From positions 1 through 52,250 of the forward strand of contig JAPOVF010000354.1 of assembly GCA_026708285.1 (NCBI GenBank): DNA of 52,250 nt, read 5' to 3'. Under the pieces are notes generated by a model, which searched no databases, had not been told where the DNA came from, and saw only the letters and a list, made by a program, of their open reading frames with translations. This stretch comes from Acidobacteriota bacterium (GTDB lineage: Bacteria; Acidobacteriota; Thermoanaerobaculia; Multivoradales; Multivoraceae). Position 1 is the stretch's first letter; each line of letters begins with the position of its first letter. This document shows, in pieces, positions 8,941-17,777 of the stretch. The translations under genes were made by a program, and so were the position numbers.

Positions 8941-10115
8941 GTACACCCTTCGACCATCCCCGTCAACTCCTTCCGCCCGAGGCCTACTTCGACGCCGAGT
9001 GGCTGGACCGTGAAGTCGACGGCCTGTTCGACCGGTCCTGGGTCTGGGCCGCGACCGAGGAGGACCTCAAGGAACCCGGAGACTTCCGTACCTGCCGTGT
9101 GATGAACCACTCCCTGTTCGTGCTCCGGGACGAGGCCGGGGAGCTTCAGGCCTTCCACAACGTATGCCGCCACCGCGGCTGCGAGATCGTCGAAGGCAGC
9201 GGCAACCTGGGCAGCACGATCCGCTGCCCGTACCACCGCTGGACCTACGAGACGAACGGCGCCCTGCACGGCGTGCCCAACGAAGCGGAGTGTTTCGGCG
9301 CCGTACCCCGCGAGAACCTCTCGCTCCATCGAGCCGCGGTCGGCGCCCACCGCGGCATGGTCTACGTGAATCCGGATCCGGAACCGCCCGAGCCATTCGA
9401 CCGGTGGATCGCCGGACTCGACGAGCACGCCTGGCCGCATGACCTGGGCGACGGCACGCTGAGCTACGCCGGCGACGTGCGCTACGAGATGCACTGCAAC
9501 TGGAAGGTCTTCTACGAGAACGCGATCGACGGCTACCACCTCGGCTACCTGCACAACAAGACCCTGGGCGCCGCCTACCCGGACCGGAACGTCTGGCATC
9601 CGGTGGGCCGCCACACCGTTTGGTACTCCACCGAACGGGAAGGCGATCCGCAGTCAACCACCGTGCTGTCGGCGGAGATGGCGGACGCCGCCGGCGCCAC
9701 CCGCCTGCCGGGTCACGAGGAGAGCTTCTATCCCGGCGTGGTCATGCTCTTCCCGCTGACCATCCTGTCGCCGAGCCCCTGGGGCTTCCACGTCTCGTTG
9801 CTGGAACCGAAGTCTCCCGACCTCACCATGATGTGGACACAGAGTTGGACGACGTACGGATCGGCCTCCCGCGCCGACGCGGGCAAGGCGCCCACGCTGA
9901 TCAGCCTGGCCAACCAGGAAGGACACCCGATGGAGTCCGGCAACTTCCAGCTCGAGGACATGTGGATCTGCGAGATGATCCAGCGCAACCTGCGCTCCCC
10001 GAAGTTCAGGGTCGGGCCCATGGCCGCCGGCTTCGGGGCCGAATCGCCGATCATGCACTTCCAGCAGAGCGTGCTGGACTACCTGAACGGCGATTCCGGC
10101 GGGAGCGGGAGCTGA
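8937..10115 (+). CDS. Rieske-type aromatic ring-hydroxylating oxygenase, alpha subunit
   Basis: A 392-aa non-heme iron oxygenase. Rieske [2Fe-2S] ligands are visible as C77-x-H79 and C97-x2-H100. The mononuclear iron site appears as D198-G-Y-H201-L-G-Y-L-H206. The length is that of the single-component alpha subunits (phthalate/vanillate demethylase or choline/carnitine-oxygenase-like groups). No ferredoxin, reductase or beta subunit gene is next to it, so electrons must come from elsewhere or from an unlinked reductase. It overlaps the TetR gene by 4 nt and the following flavin monooxygenase gene by 1 nt. Substrate cannot be deduced. Confidence 0.9.
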   Translation: MSTPFDHPRQLLPPEAYFDAEWLDREVDGLFDRSWVWAATEEDLKEPGDFRTCRVMNHSLFVLRDEAGELQAFHNVCRHRGCEIVEGSGNLGSTIRCPYHRWTYETNGALHGVPNEAECFGAVPRENLSLHRAAVGAHRGMVYVNPDPEPPEPFDRWIAGLDEHAWPHDLGDGTLSYAGDVRYEMHCNWKVFYENAIDGYHLGYLHNKTLGAAYPDRNVWHPVGRHTVWYSTEREGDPQSTTVLSAEMADAAGATRLPGHEESFYPGVVMLFPLTILSPSPWGFHVSLLEPKSPDLTMMWTQSWTTYGSASRADAGKAPTLISLANQEGHPMESGNFQLEDMWICEMIQRNLRSPKFRVGPMAAGFGAESPIMHFQQSVLDYLNGDSGGSGS

Positions 10116-11245
10116 TGGAGTTCGTCATCCTCGCCATCCCCTACATGCGGCGCCTGGGCGAACAGGTGGGCCGCGCAGGATCGGACCCGAACCGGTTCCA
10201 GGCGCTGATGGCGAATCTCCGGACGCAGATGACGTTCGCCGAGTCGGTCGGCTACACCGGCTTCTGCATGACCGAGCAGCACCTGCAGGTGGAAGGGATC
10301 GAAACGACGACGAATCCGCTCTTCTGGGACTACTTCGTCGCCCAGCACACCGAGCGGATGCGCGTCGGCCAGCTCGGCATGAACCTGACCGCCGTGAATC
10401 CCATTCAGTTGGCCGAAAACCTGGCGATGCTCGACCACTTCACCGGCGGCCGCATGTTCGCCGGCTTCACGAGGGGCAACACGCCCCGCTGGACCGGCAC
10501 GTTCGGCCAGCACATCGGGATCACGGCGACGCACTCCGACAAGTCGGAAGTGGACAGACGCAACCGCCGCGCGTTCGAGGAGAACTGGCGACTCGTGAAG
10601 GCGCTCTGGACCCAGGAGGTGGTGAGCATCTCGGGCGAGTTCTGGCAGGCGCCGCCGGCGATGGACTGGACGTTCGCACCGACGAGCGAATGGTCGCCCG
10701 GGTCGATCACCAGTGACGGCACGCTGAAGGAGATCGGGATCGTTCCCCGCCCGCTGCAGAACGACCCGCATCCGCCGGTCTACGCGCCGTTCAGCTACAG
10801 CATGGGGACCGCGAAGTTCTGGGCCCGCGAGGGCGGCAAGATGATGGGCATGTTCAACGAGTCGAAGGAGGAGTTCATCCCGCTGACCCTGGACATCTGC
10901 CTGGAGGAAGCGCTCCAACACGGCCGGATCATCGGTCCCAACGACATGCTGGCCCTGGGCGGGCACCTGATCATGGGACGAAACCCGGCCGAGACGAAGA
11001 AGCTCTTCGACGGCTTCGAGTGGTTGTTCAACTTCGCCTACAACGCCCCTCCCTACCACGTACCGATGGGCCGGCTGTGGATGGGATCGCGCCAGCAGGT
11101 GCTCGACCACGTGGGGCGGCTCAGCGAGACGTTCGGCATCGACGAGTTCTTCCTCTGGCACCACGTCGGCTGGTTCGAACAGGACGAGGAGATGGCGATG
11201 CTCCACGAGTTCGCGGAGGGCGTCATCGGCCCCCTTTCCTCGTGA
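10115..11245 (+). CDS. LLM-class (luciferase-like) flavin-dependent oxidoreductase
   Basis: A 376-aa member of the bacterial luciferase-like monooxygenase fold. The TIM-barrel pattern is clear: FAESVGYTGFCMTEQHL near residue 45, then LAMLDHFTGGRMFAGFTRGNTP around 105-125. Such enzymes use reduced FMN or F420 and O2 to hydroxylate or desulfonate small molecules. The frame is open further upstream, but the ATG at 10115 sits in a TGATG overlap with the Rieske gene and begins with the conserved first strand. Coupling to the Rieske oxygenase suggests consecutive oxidation steps on one compound. Confidence 0.88.
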   Translation: MEFVILAIPYMRRLGEQVGRAGSDPNRFQALMANLRTQMTFAESVGYTGFCMTEQHLQVEGIETTTNPLFWDYFVAQHTERMRVGQLGMNLTAVNPIQLAENLAMLDHFTGGRMFAGFTRGNTPRWTGTFGQHIGITATHSDKSEVDRRNRRAFEENWRLVKALWTQEVVSISGEFWQAPPAMDWTFAPTSEWSPGSITSDGTLKEIGIVPRPLQNDPHPPVYAPFSYSMGTAKFWAREGGKMMGMFNESKEEFIPLTLDICLEEALQHGRIIGPNDMLALGGHLIMGRNPAETKKLFDGFEWLFNFAYNAPPYHVPMGRLWMGSRQQVLDHVGRLSETFGIDEFFLWHHVGWFEQDEEMAMLHEFAEGVIGPLSS

Positions 11246-11259
11246 ACCGCCGCGGCGGT
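11246..11259. terminator. GC-rich palindrome between convergent genes
   Basis: ACCGCCGCGGCGGT is a perfect 14-nt palindrome filling the 13-nt gap between the stop of the flavin monooxygenase (+) and the stop of the membrane-fusion gene (-). It could form a hairpin on either RNA, but there is no U tract and almost no loop. Any terminator role (bidirectional, intrinsic-like) is tentative. Confidence 0.3.
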
Positions 11260-12461
11260 CAAAGCTCGGCCGAGACCGGCGAACCGTCGTTCAGGCTGTC
11301 GCTCGGATAGACCACGACCTGCTCACCCGGTTCAAGGCCGCCAAGAACCTGGGCTTCCCGCGCGTTTCGTTCGCCGACTTCGATCTCCCGTAGGGCCGCG
11401 CGGCCTCCCGCGACCGCGAACACCGCCCAGTTCTCGTCGCGCCGGAACAACGCCCCGGTCGGTGCCTTCAGTTCGTCCTCGCTCTCCCAGACGACAACCC
11501 GGGTTTCGACCCGGAATCCGTCGCCCAGGCCGGCCCAGACCGCAGGCGGATCGACGATGTCGATGACCACGTTCACCCGTTGCTCTTCCACCCCGAGCGC
11601 CGAGATCTTCGTAAAGCCCGACGGTTCCACCCGCCGCAGCCGGCCCTGCAACGGACGGTCGCCGCCCCATCGATCGATCAGCACGCGCTGGCCCGAGCGC
11701 ATGCGGACCGCGTCCTTCGACAGATAGTCCGTGACGACCTCGATCTTGCCCGGATCGCCTACTTCGAGCAGGGCTTCACCGGCCGGCACCACGGACTCGC
11801 TCTCCCGCACGCGACGGAGCACGACGCCCGAAACGGGCGACACGATCCGGATCGCCGTACCGTTCACATCCTCGGCGCTCTCGGCGCTGAACCGCAGCAG
11901 TCGGACCCGCGCCGCCTGCAACTCGCTGCGGGCCGTGCGCACCGCGTAGTCGGCTGCCTCGACGGCTTCCTGCCGGGTGTCGAGGTCGAGCTGGGCGCTT
12001 TCCATCGTCTCGACCGAGACGATTCCCTCCTGACTCAGCCGCAGGTAGCGTCCCGCCTCGGAACGCGAGTAGACGAGTTCGGCCGCCGCCCGCTCGTAGT
12101 GCGCTTCGGCCTGGCCCAGCGCGGCGGTCGCGGTCTGGACCGCCGCCTCCGCCTCGGCCCGGCTGCGGGCGTCGAGAAGCACCGGCGCGGACGGCAGGAA
12201 GATCGCGAGCACCGTCTCGCCGGCGACCACCGCATCGCCGGGTTCGAGTTCGATTCGAAGCACGCGGCCGGCGAGCGGCGCCGAGATGACGAACCGGTCC
12301 CGGACCCTGGTCTCGCCCTCCTCGTCGATCGTGACTTCCAGCGGTCCTCGCATGACCTCGGCCAGTTCCGCCGGCACCGGCTGCGGTCGTGTGCCGAGAA
12401 CAACGGCGGCCGCGACCACGACCAGCCCCACTCCCCACAACACCCAGCGTCGAGTCTTCAT
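11259..12461 (-). CDS. HlyD/MacA-like periplasmic adaptor (membrane fusion protein)
   Basis: A 400-aa periplasmic adaptor with one N-terminal membrane helix (VLWGVGLVVVAAAVVLG, about 6-23). The lipoyl half-motifs lie at about 62-90 (ISAPLAGRVLRIELEPGDAV) and 205-235 (IVSPVSGVVLRRV), flanking an alpha-helical hairpin (about 100-180). A beta-barrel domain follows to the C-terminus. It would link the FtsX-type permease and LolD-type ATPase encoded just upstream to an outer-membrane channel not encoded here. The gap to the permease gene is 14 nt. Last gene of the long minus-strand operon, ending at a palindrome. Confidence 0.88.
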   Translation of the reverse strand: MKTRRWVLWGVGLVVVAAAVVLGTRPQPVPAELAEVMRGPLEVTIDEEGETRVRDRFVISAPLAGRVLRIELEPGDAVVAGETVLAIFLPSAPVLLDARSRAEAEAAVQTATAALGQAEAHYERAAAELVYSRSEAGRYLRLSQEGIVSVETMESAQLDLDTRQEAVEAADYAVRTARSELQAARVRLLRFSAESAEDVNGTAIRIVSPVSGVVLRRVRESESVVPAGEALLEVGDPGKIEVVTDYLSKDAVRMRSGQRVLIDRWGGDRPLQGRLRRVEPSGFTKISALGVEEQRVNVVIDIVDPPAVWAGLGDGFRVETRVVVWESEDELKAPTGALFRRDENWAVFAVAGGRAALREIEVGERNAREAQVLGGLEPGEQVVVYPSDSLNDGSPVSAEL

Positions 12462-12475
12462 CGTTTCCTTCCCTG

Positions 12476-14845
12476 CTACTCGCGGGTCTTGAGCACCGCG
12501 ACGAGATCGAGATCGTGGAGCTTACGACGCACCGTCCAGGCCGAGACGGCCATCGACCCGAGAACGGTCGCCGCGGAGACCAGGAACGTGTTCGGGTCGA
12601 CCACCACCGGCAACCGGAACAGCTCGCTCTCGAAAGCGCTCATCACGCCGGCGATCATGCCGTAGCCGAGGAGCAGACCGAGTGGAATCGAGGCCACGGT
12701 GAGGATCCCGAGCTCGCCCAGCAGGATCGAGGAGACCTCGCCGCGGGTGAAGCCGATGACCCGCAGGCTGGCGAGTTCACGGCTGGTCTCGGACAGCGAG
12801 ATCCGCGCCGTGTTGTAGATGACGCCGAAGGCGATGATCACCGCGAAGAGCAGGTTGACGCTCATCATCATCGACATGTTGTCGAGCATGTAGGTCTGGA
12901 TGTTCTCGAGCGCGGCGCTGCGCAACGTGACGCCCGCCACCGCCGGCATCGCCTTCAGCAGGCCGAACAGCCGTTCCTCGGCCAGCGCGTCGATCTTGAG
13001 CATCGCGCCGCTGATCGTGTCGTCGCGCCGCACCAGCCGCCGGAGCGACTCCTGCTCCATGTACGCCGTCACGCCGAGCAGGTCATCGACGGTGTCGGTC
13101 AGCACGACCTCGCGCACCGGCCTGCCGTCTTCCATGATCTCGACCATCAGCGTGTCGCCCGGCTCGACCTGCAACTGCTCCGCCAGCAGCGTGGACAGGA
13201 CGAGACCCGGCCGGTCGAGCCGGATGGCGCGATAGTCCACATCGACCACGCGCTGCAACCTGGCATCGGGCGCCAGCGCCTGGATCGCCGTCTGCTTCTG
13301 CAGGTGACCGTTCCGCAGCCGCGCCGCGACGCCGTTCGTCGGTTCCACCTGCAGCACGCCGGAGAGAGCCGCGAGTTCGTGCATCGCGCTTCGTTCGACC
13401 GGTTCGAAGAAGCTCACCGACAGGTCCTGGCGCTGGATGATGTTGAACTGCACTTCGAGCAGTTCGTCCATCGAGTCCATCATCGCCGAGCCCACGACCA
13501 TGATCGCGCCGGCGAAGGCAATGCCCACGATCGACAGGCCCGCGCGCACCGGGCGTCGCGACAGGTTGCGGAGCACCATCCTCGCGGGCTGCGACAACCA
13601 TCGCCGGGCGCCCAGCCGTTCGAACAGGGAGACCCGGAAGGTCTCGGGCGCCGCCGGGCGCATCGCTTCGGCGGGCGGCAGCGAGACGACGCTGCGCACC
13701 GCGCCCAGGGCACCCACCGTCGCGGCGACGAGGCTCACTCCGACGGCGATCAGGATGCTCGACGCCGACACGTCGTAGATCAGGAGCGGGAAGCGGAAGT
13801 ACTCCATGTAGAGGCCGAGCATCGCTTCGGCCAGCAACAGGCCGGCGCCGATCCCGAGCAGGGCGCCGAGGGCCACCACTACGACGGCCCACTGCACGTA
13901 GTGGACGCCGAGCCGGAGGTTCGAGTAGCCGAGAGCCTTGAGCGCGGCGATCTGTTCGCGCTGCACCGCGACCGTTCGCCGCAGGACCACGTTGAGCAGG
14001 AACGTGGCCACGGCGATGAAGATCAACGGCACCAGGAGTCCCATGTTCTCGAGCTGCGTCAACTCGTTCTGGAGGTACCAGTTCGAGGTCTGGTCCGCAC
14101 GCGGAATCGCGCCCAGACCGCCGTAGGTATCGAGAATCGCGTCGAGTTCGACGATCGCCGCGCGCTCGAGGCTGGGCGAAGGGTCGGCCAGCGTCAGGGC
14201 GACGTCGTTGAACCCGCCCTCCATTTCGAACGCGGTGGCCAGGTGCCGCCGGGTCATCCACAGGAAGCCGAAATGCTTCGGATCCGGGACCAGTTCTCCC
14301 GGACCGATGCCGTAGACGAACTCGGGGCTGAGTGCTATGCCGACGATCTCCAGCGGCTGCCGCCGACCGTTGATGACCGCGAACAGGCGATCACCCAGGT
14401 CGAGGCCGTGGGCTTCGGCGAAGCGCTCGCCGACCAGGGCCTCCTCCGCCCGGTCCGGATCCAGGAACCGCCCGCGGCGCAGCGCGACGTCGTTGAGTGC
14501 CGGCCGGCCACGGTCCGGCAGGGAGATCAGGCGTCCATTGATGGGATCGGTGACTCCGGGCACGTCCAGCGAGACGCTCACGACCACCCGGGTCTGGACC
14601 TGCCTGACTCCCGGGATCGCCGCGATGCGCTCTTCGACCCAGTTGGGGACGCGCTTGGCGCCGGCGAACACGTCGGCGAAGGCGTAGCGGGTGTAGTAGG
14701 CGTCGCGGGTGGTCAGGAGCGAGCCGAACACTCCCTGCGCCATGACCAGCAGCGCGATCCCCGACGAGACGACCAGGGCGATCGCCAGCACCTGGGACCG
14801 CACGTTCCACAGGTCGCGCAGGAGCTTGCGGTCGAGGGCTCTCAT
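12476..14845 (-). CDS. FtsX-like ABC transporter permease with two FtsX domains
   Basis: A 789-aa inner-membrane protein. It has an N-terminal helix (about 17-38), a large periplasmic MacB_PCD-like domain (about 40-260), three helices (about 270-400, with the coupling sequence [14 protein letters not shown]), a second helix near 440 ([16 protein letters not shown]), another periplasmic domain and a final three-helix FtsX block (about 665-780, with [16 protein letters not shown]). This tandem arrangement is typical of lipoprotein- or lipid-handling exporters that pair with LolD-like ATPases. The ATPase gene ends 4 nt upstream. Together with the adaptor it suggests a MacAB-like mechanotransmission exporter; cargo unknown. 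Confidence 0.9.
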   Translation of the reverse strand: MRALDRKLLRDLWNVRSQVLAIALVVSSGIALLVMAQGVFGSLLTTRDAYYTRYAFADVFAGAKRVPNWVEERIAAIPGVRQVQTRVVVSVSLDVPGVTDPINGRLISLPDRGRPALNDVALRRGRFLDPDRAEEALVGERFAEAHGLDLGDRLFAVINGRRQPLEIVGIALSPEFVYGIGPGELVPDPKHFGFLWMTRRHLATAFEMEGGFNDVALTLADPSPSLERAAIVELDAILDTYGGLGAIPRADQTSNWYLQNELTQLENMGLLVPLIFIAVATFLLNVVLRRTVAVQREQIAALKALGYSNLRLGVHYVQWAVVVVALGALLGIGAGLLLAEAMLGLYMEYFRFPLLIYDVSASSILIAVGVSLVAATVGALGAVRSVVSLPPAEAMRPAAPETFRVSLFERLGARRWLSQPARMVLRNLSRRPVRAGLSIVGIAFAGAIMVVGSAMMDSMDELLEVQFNIIQRQDLSVSFFEPVERSAMHELAALSGVLQVEPTNGVAARLRNGHLQKQTAIQALAPDARLQRVVDVDYRAIRLDRPGLVLSTLLAEQLQVEPGDTLMVEIMEDGRPVREVVLTDTVDDLLGVTAYMEQESLRRLVRRDDTISGAMLKIDALAEERLFGLLKAMPAVAGVTLRSAALENIQTYMLDNMSMMMSVNLLFAVIIAFGVIYNTARISLSETSRELASLRVIGFTRGEVSSILLGELGILTVASIPLGLLLGYGMIAGVMSAFESELFRLPVVVDPNTFLVSAATVLGSMAVSAWTVRRKLHDLDLVAVLKTRE

Positions 14846-14849
14846 CGTC

Positions 14850-15599
14850 CTACCACTCGATCGTGGCAGCCGGCTGCTTCGTCGCGTTGCGGACGTCGCT
14901 CGTGATCTGGCCGTCTGCCAGCGAGATTACCCGATCCGCCATCCCCGAGATCGCCGCGTTGTGGGTGATCACCGCGGTCGTCGTGCCGAGTTCCGAGTTC
15001 ACCCTCTCGAGCGCCCCCAGAACCGCGATACCGGTGCTGATGTCCAGCGCTCCCGTCGGTTCGTCGCAGAGCAGCACGTCCGGCCGCTTGGCGATGGCCC
15101 GGGCGATCGCCACGCGCTGCTGCTCGCCGCCCGACATCTGCGACGGGAAGTGGTCGAGGCGGTACTTCAGGCCGACCAGCGCCAGGGCCTCCTCGGGAGC
15201 GATCGGATCGCCGGCGATCTCGGTCACGAGCGCGACGTTCTCGCGCGCGGTGAGCGAGGGAATCAGGTTGTAGAACTGGAACACGAAGCCAACGTGGCGG
15301 CGCCGGTAGCGGGTCAGGGCCCGTTCTCCGGCCTCGCTCAGATCCCCCTCACGGTAGGTCACCCGGCCGGCGGTCGGCCGGTCGAGCCCGCCGAGGATGT
15401 TCAGAAGGGTTGACTTGCCGCTTCCCGACGGTCCGAGCAGGACCGTGAACTCGCCTTCGTGGAGTTCCAGGTCGACGCCGCGCAACGCATAGACCTCGAC
15501 TTCGCCCATCACGTAGACCTTCGTCACGCCCTTCATGGCGAAGACCGGGGCGGGATGCGCCGGTTCGCCCGCTGCTTCTGTCGCGATGTCGGCGTGCAT
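14850..15599 (-). CDS. LolD/MacB-type ABC transporter ATP-binding protein
   Basis: A 249-aa ATPase with Walker [10 protein letters not shown] (about residue 57), the Q-loop region [20 protein letters not shown], the signature [14 protein letters not shown] and Walker [13 protein letters not shown] followed by the His-switch (VITHN). FQFYNLIP and DEPTGALD are characteristic of the MacB/LolD/FtsE branch. The start is an ATG at 15599, 15 nt after the histidine kinase stop. It should partner the FtsX-type permease downstream. Being the ninth gene of the minus-strand series, it ties export to the sensing genes ahead of it. Confidence 0.92.
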   Translation of the reverse strand: MHADIATEAAGEPAHPAPVFAMKGVTKVYVMGEVEVYALRGVDLELHEGEFTVLLGPSGSGKSTLLNILGGLDRPTAGRVTYREGDLSEAGERALTRYRRRHVGFVFQFYNLIPSLTARENVALVTEIAGDPIAPEEALALVGLKYRLDHFPSQMSGGEQQRVAIARAIAKRPDVLLCDEPTGALDISTGIAVLGALERVNSELGTTTAVITHNAAISGMADRVISLADGQITSDVRNATKQPAATIEW

Positions 15600-15614
15600 G
15601 CGGAGCGAGCGACG

Positions 15615-17777
15615 CTACGAAGTCGGATAGTCGATATCGGGCGGAGCGGCCGACAACTCGACGATCATCTCCGTGTACTCGCCCGGTTCGGTGTCCACGC
15701 GAATCATGCCGCCGTGCTCGCGCACGATGTCGGCCGAGAGGGCAAGCCCCAGACCCGTGCCCTGATCCGTCGGCTTGGTGGTAAAGAAGGGATTGAAGAT
15801 CTTGTCCACCACGTCGCGGGGTATGCCGTTGCCGTTGTCGCGGACCCGGACCTCCACGCCGTCGTCCATCTTGCGCGTCGTCACCGTCAGGGTCGGCTCG
15901 TAGGACGCGTCGTCCGAGTTCTGCCGTCTCTCGTTCGTCGCGTAGCAGGCGTTGCTGACCAGGTTGAGGAAGACGCGGCCCACGTCCTGCGACACGACCT
16001 CCAGGGTGCCGAGCTCCGGGTCGAAGTCCTTCTCGATCGTCAGGTTGAAGTTCGGGTCGGTGGCGCGCGCGCTGTGGTAGGCCAGCCCGATGTGTTCGTC
16101 CACCAGGCGGTTGATGTCGGCCTGCTCCCGCCCGGCGGCGCCGCGACCCATCTTCAGCATGTCGTTGACGATCCGGTTCGCCCGCTCGCCGTGGCTCAGG
16201 ATCAGCTTCAGGTTGCCGCTCAGATCCCCGAAGATCTCCGCGATCTCCTCCCGCTGATCCTCGTCGAGGCTGCCGTCCTCGTTCTCCTTCATGATCTCCT
16301 CGACCTCCTCGAGGAGCTCGCCCGAGACCTCGGAGAAGTTCTTCACGAAGTTCAGGGGATTCTTGATCTCATGGGCGACGCCGGCGGTCAACTCGCCGAG
16401 CGCCGCGAGCTTCTCGCGCATCACGATCTGGTCCTGCGCCTTCTGCAGATCCGCCAGCACGACCTCCAGCTCGTCGTTCTTCTCCTTGAGTTCGTCGGCG
16501 AGCTTCTCGACCAGGTTGAGGCGCTGCACCTCCAGCGCGTGCCGGCGGAAGACCTCCAGCGCGGCCGCCATGTCCGCAACCTCATCCGCGCCCCCGATGC
16601 CGATCTCGGCCTCCAGGTTGCCGCCGGCCATCTCCCGCATGCTGCTGGACAGAGCCTCGAAGCGGCGTACCAACAGACGCCCCACGAAGAGCCAGGCGAT
16701 GAACACCGCGCCGGCAATGCTGACGACGTTGAGACCGATCAGCAGGGCGCGGCCGGTGCGGATCGCCTGGGACGCGGCCACGGTCGCCACGTCCGACCGG
16801 GACCGCGACGCGGCAACGAGACTCTCTACATCGTCGCTCAGCCTCGCCGCCAGATCGCGGTTCTGGTCCAGCAGTTCCTGCTGCCGGTCGAGGGCGTTCA
16901 CCTCGCGGCGTCTCAGATCGAATGAGTCCCGGCTCTTGGCGAGGGTTTCTCCGAACAGGGCTTTCAACCGACCGGAGGTGGCGGTCTCATCGATCGCACT
17001 GAGAGCACGCTCAATACTCGTTGCGGACGACTCGTACCGTTCTTCGACCGGCTCGATGTCGGGCCGGTCGGTCAGCACCGCGAGGCTCTTCAGAAGCTGA
17101 TCGACGATCGTGATGTCCTGCTGGAGCCCGACGAGCACACGGTAGCGGTCGATCTCCGGCTCGGAGAAGTGGATGTCGCGGGGCGCCGGCGGCTCGTCGA
17201 ACGAGCGAAAGCCGGTCATCGCGTAGAACAACTGATCGTCGAGAGCGGGCAGCAGGAGCGCCGCGATCTGACTCTGGAGTCCGTCCAGTTCCGACCGGAG
17301 CGCCTCGCTCGCTGAGCTCAGCTCGAATCCCTCGGAAACCGATTCCTGGATCGCCGTGATGTTCCCGATCAGCTCTTCGCCTCGCGCCTGGATGTTCCCG
17401 ATCTCCGCTTCGCCGCCGATGGGTTCCTCAGAGCCCGCTTCCCGCGTCATCAGTTCCACGAGCGCGGACTCGAAGGAGCGCTGGGCGGGTTCAATCTCGT
17501 CTACGGCCCGCTCCAACTCGTCCTGGTCGGCGGCCGCGGTCAGCCTGGGGCCCGCAGCGACCAGCGTGCCGCTGCCCTGGGCCACGCCGAACGCGGCCGC
17601 GAGCTCGGGCACCGTTCCCTGGTTGACCCGGCTCTGGGAGTCGCCGACCTGCGCGAACGCGAACAATGCGACCAGACTGGCGGCGAGCGTCAGCGCCGCC
17701 GCGCCGCCGATGCCAACGTAGAGCTGCGTGGCGATTCTGAACCGGGCCTCGGCCAGTTTTCGGAACCAGTCGATCAC
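15615..17777 (-). CDS. Membrane sensor histidine kinase with large periplasmic domain
   Basis: A 720-aa kinase. TM1 lies at about 17-43 and TM2 at about 345-368, and the roughly 300-residue helical region between them resembles TorS-like sensor domains. A HAMP region (about 369-425) and coiled coil (about 425-460) lead to the H-box, with H469 in GVAHEIKNPLNF. The N-box (NLVSNACYATNERR), G1 (DNGNGIP), F box (FFTTKP) and G2 (GTGLGL) are intact. No receiver is fused, so the response regulator-PP2C encoded three genes upstream is the natural partner. The GTG start overlaps the binding-protein stop by 4 nt, which suggests that the periplasmic binding protein presents its ligand to this sensor. Confidence 0.92.
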   Translation of the reverse strand: MIDWFRKLAEARFRIATQLYVGIGGAAALTLAASLVALFAFAQVGDSQSRVNQGTVPELAAAFGVAQGSGTLVAAGPRLTAAADQDELERAVDEIEPAQRSFESALVELMTREAGSEEPIGGEAEIGNIQARGEELIGNITAIQESVSEGFELSSASEALRSELDGLQSQIAALLLPALDDQLFYAMTGFRSFDEPPAPRDIHFSEPEIDRYRVLVGLQQDITIVDQLLKSLAVLTDRPDIEPVEERYESSATSIERALSAIDETATSGRLKALFGETLAKSRDSFDLRRREVNALDRQQELLDQNRDLAARLSDDVESLVAASRSRSDVATVAASQAIRTGRALLIGLNVVSIAGAVFIAWLFVGRLLVRRFEALSSSMREMAGGNLEAEIGIGGADEVADMAAALEVFRRHALEVQRLNLVEKLADELKEKNDELEVVLADLQKAQDQIVMREKLAALGELTAGVAHEIKNPLNFVKNFSEVSGELLEEVEEIMKENEDGSLDEDQREEIAEIFGDLSGNLKLILSHGERANRIVNDMLKMGRGAAGREQADINRLVDEHIGLAYHSARATDPNFNLTIEKDFDPELGTLEVVSQDVGRVFLNLVSNACYATNERRQNSDDASYEPTLTVTTRKMDDGVEVRVRDNGNGIPRDVVDKIFNPFFTTKPTDQGTGLGLALSADIVREHGGMIRVDTEPGEYTEMIVELSAAPPDIDYPTS

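Noticed and set aside
12389-14905. An 838-codon plus-strand open frame through the FtsX permease gene.
   Set aside because: Rich in His/Gln/Asp/Arg, with no domain; the minus strand encodes a complete two-domain FtsX permease with expected helices.
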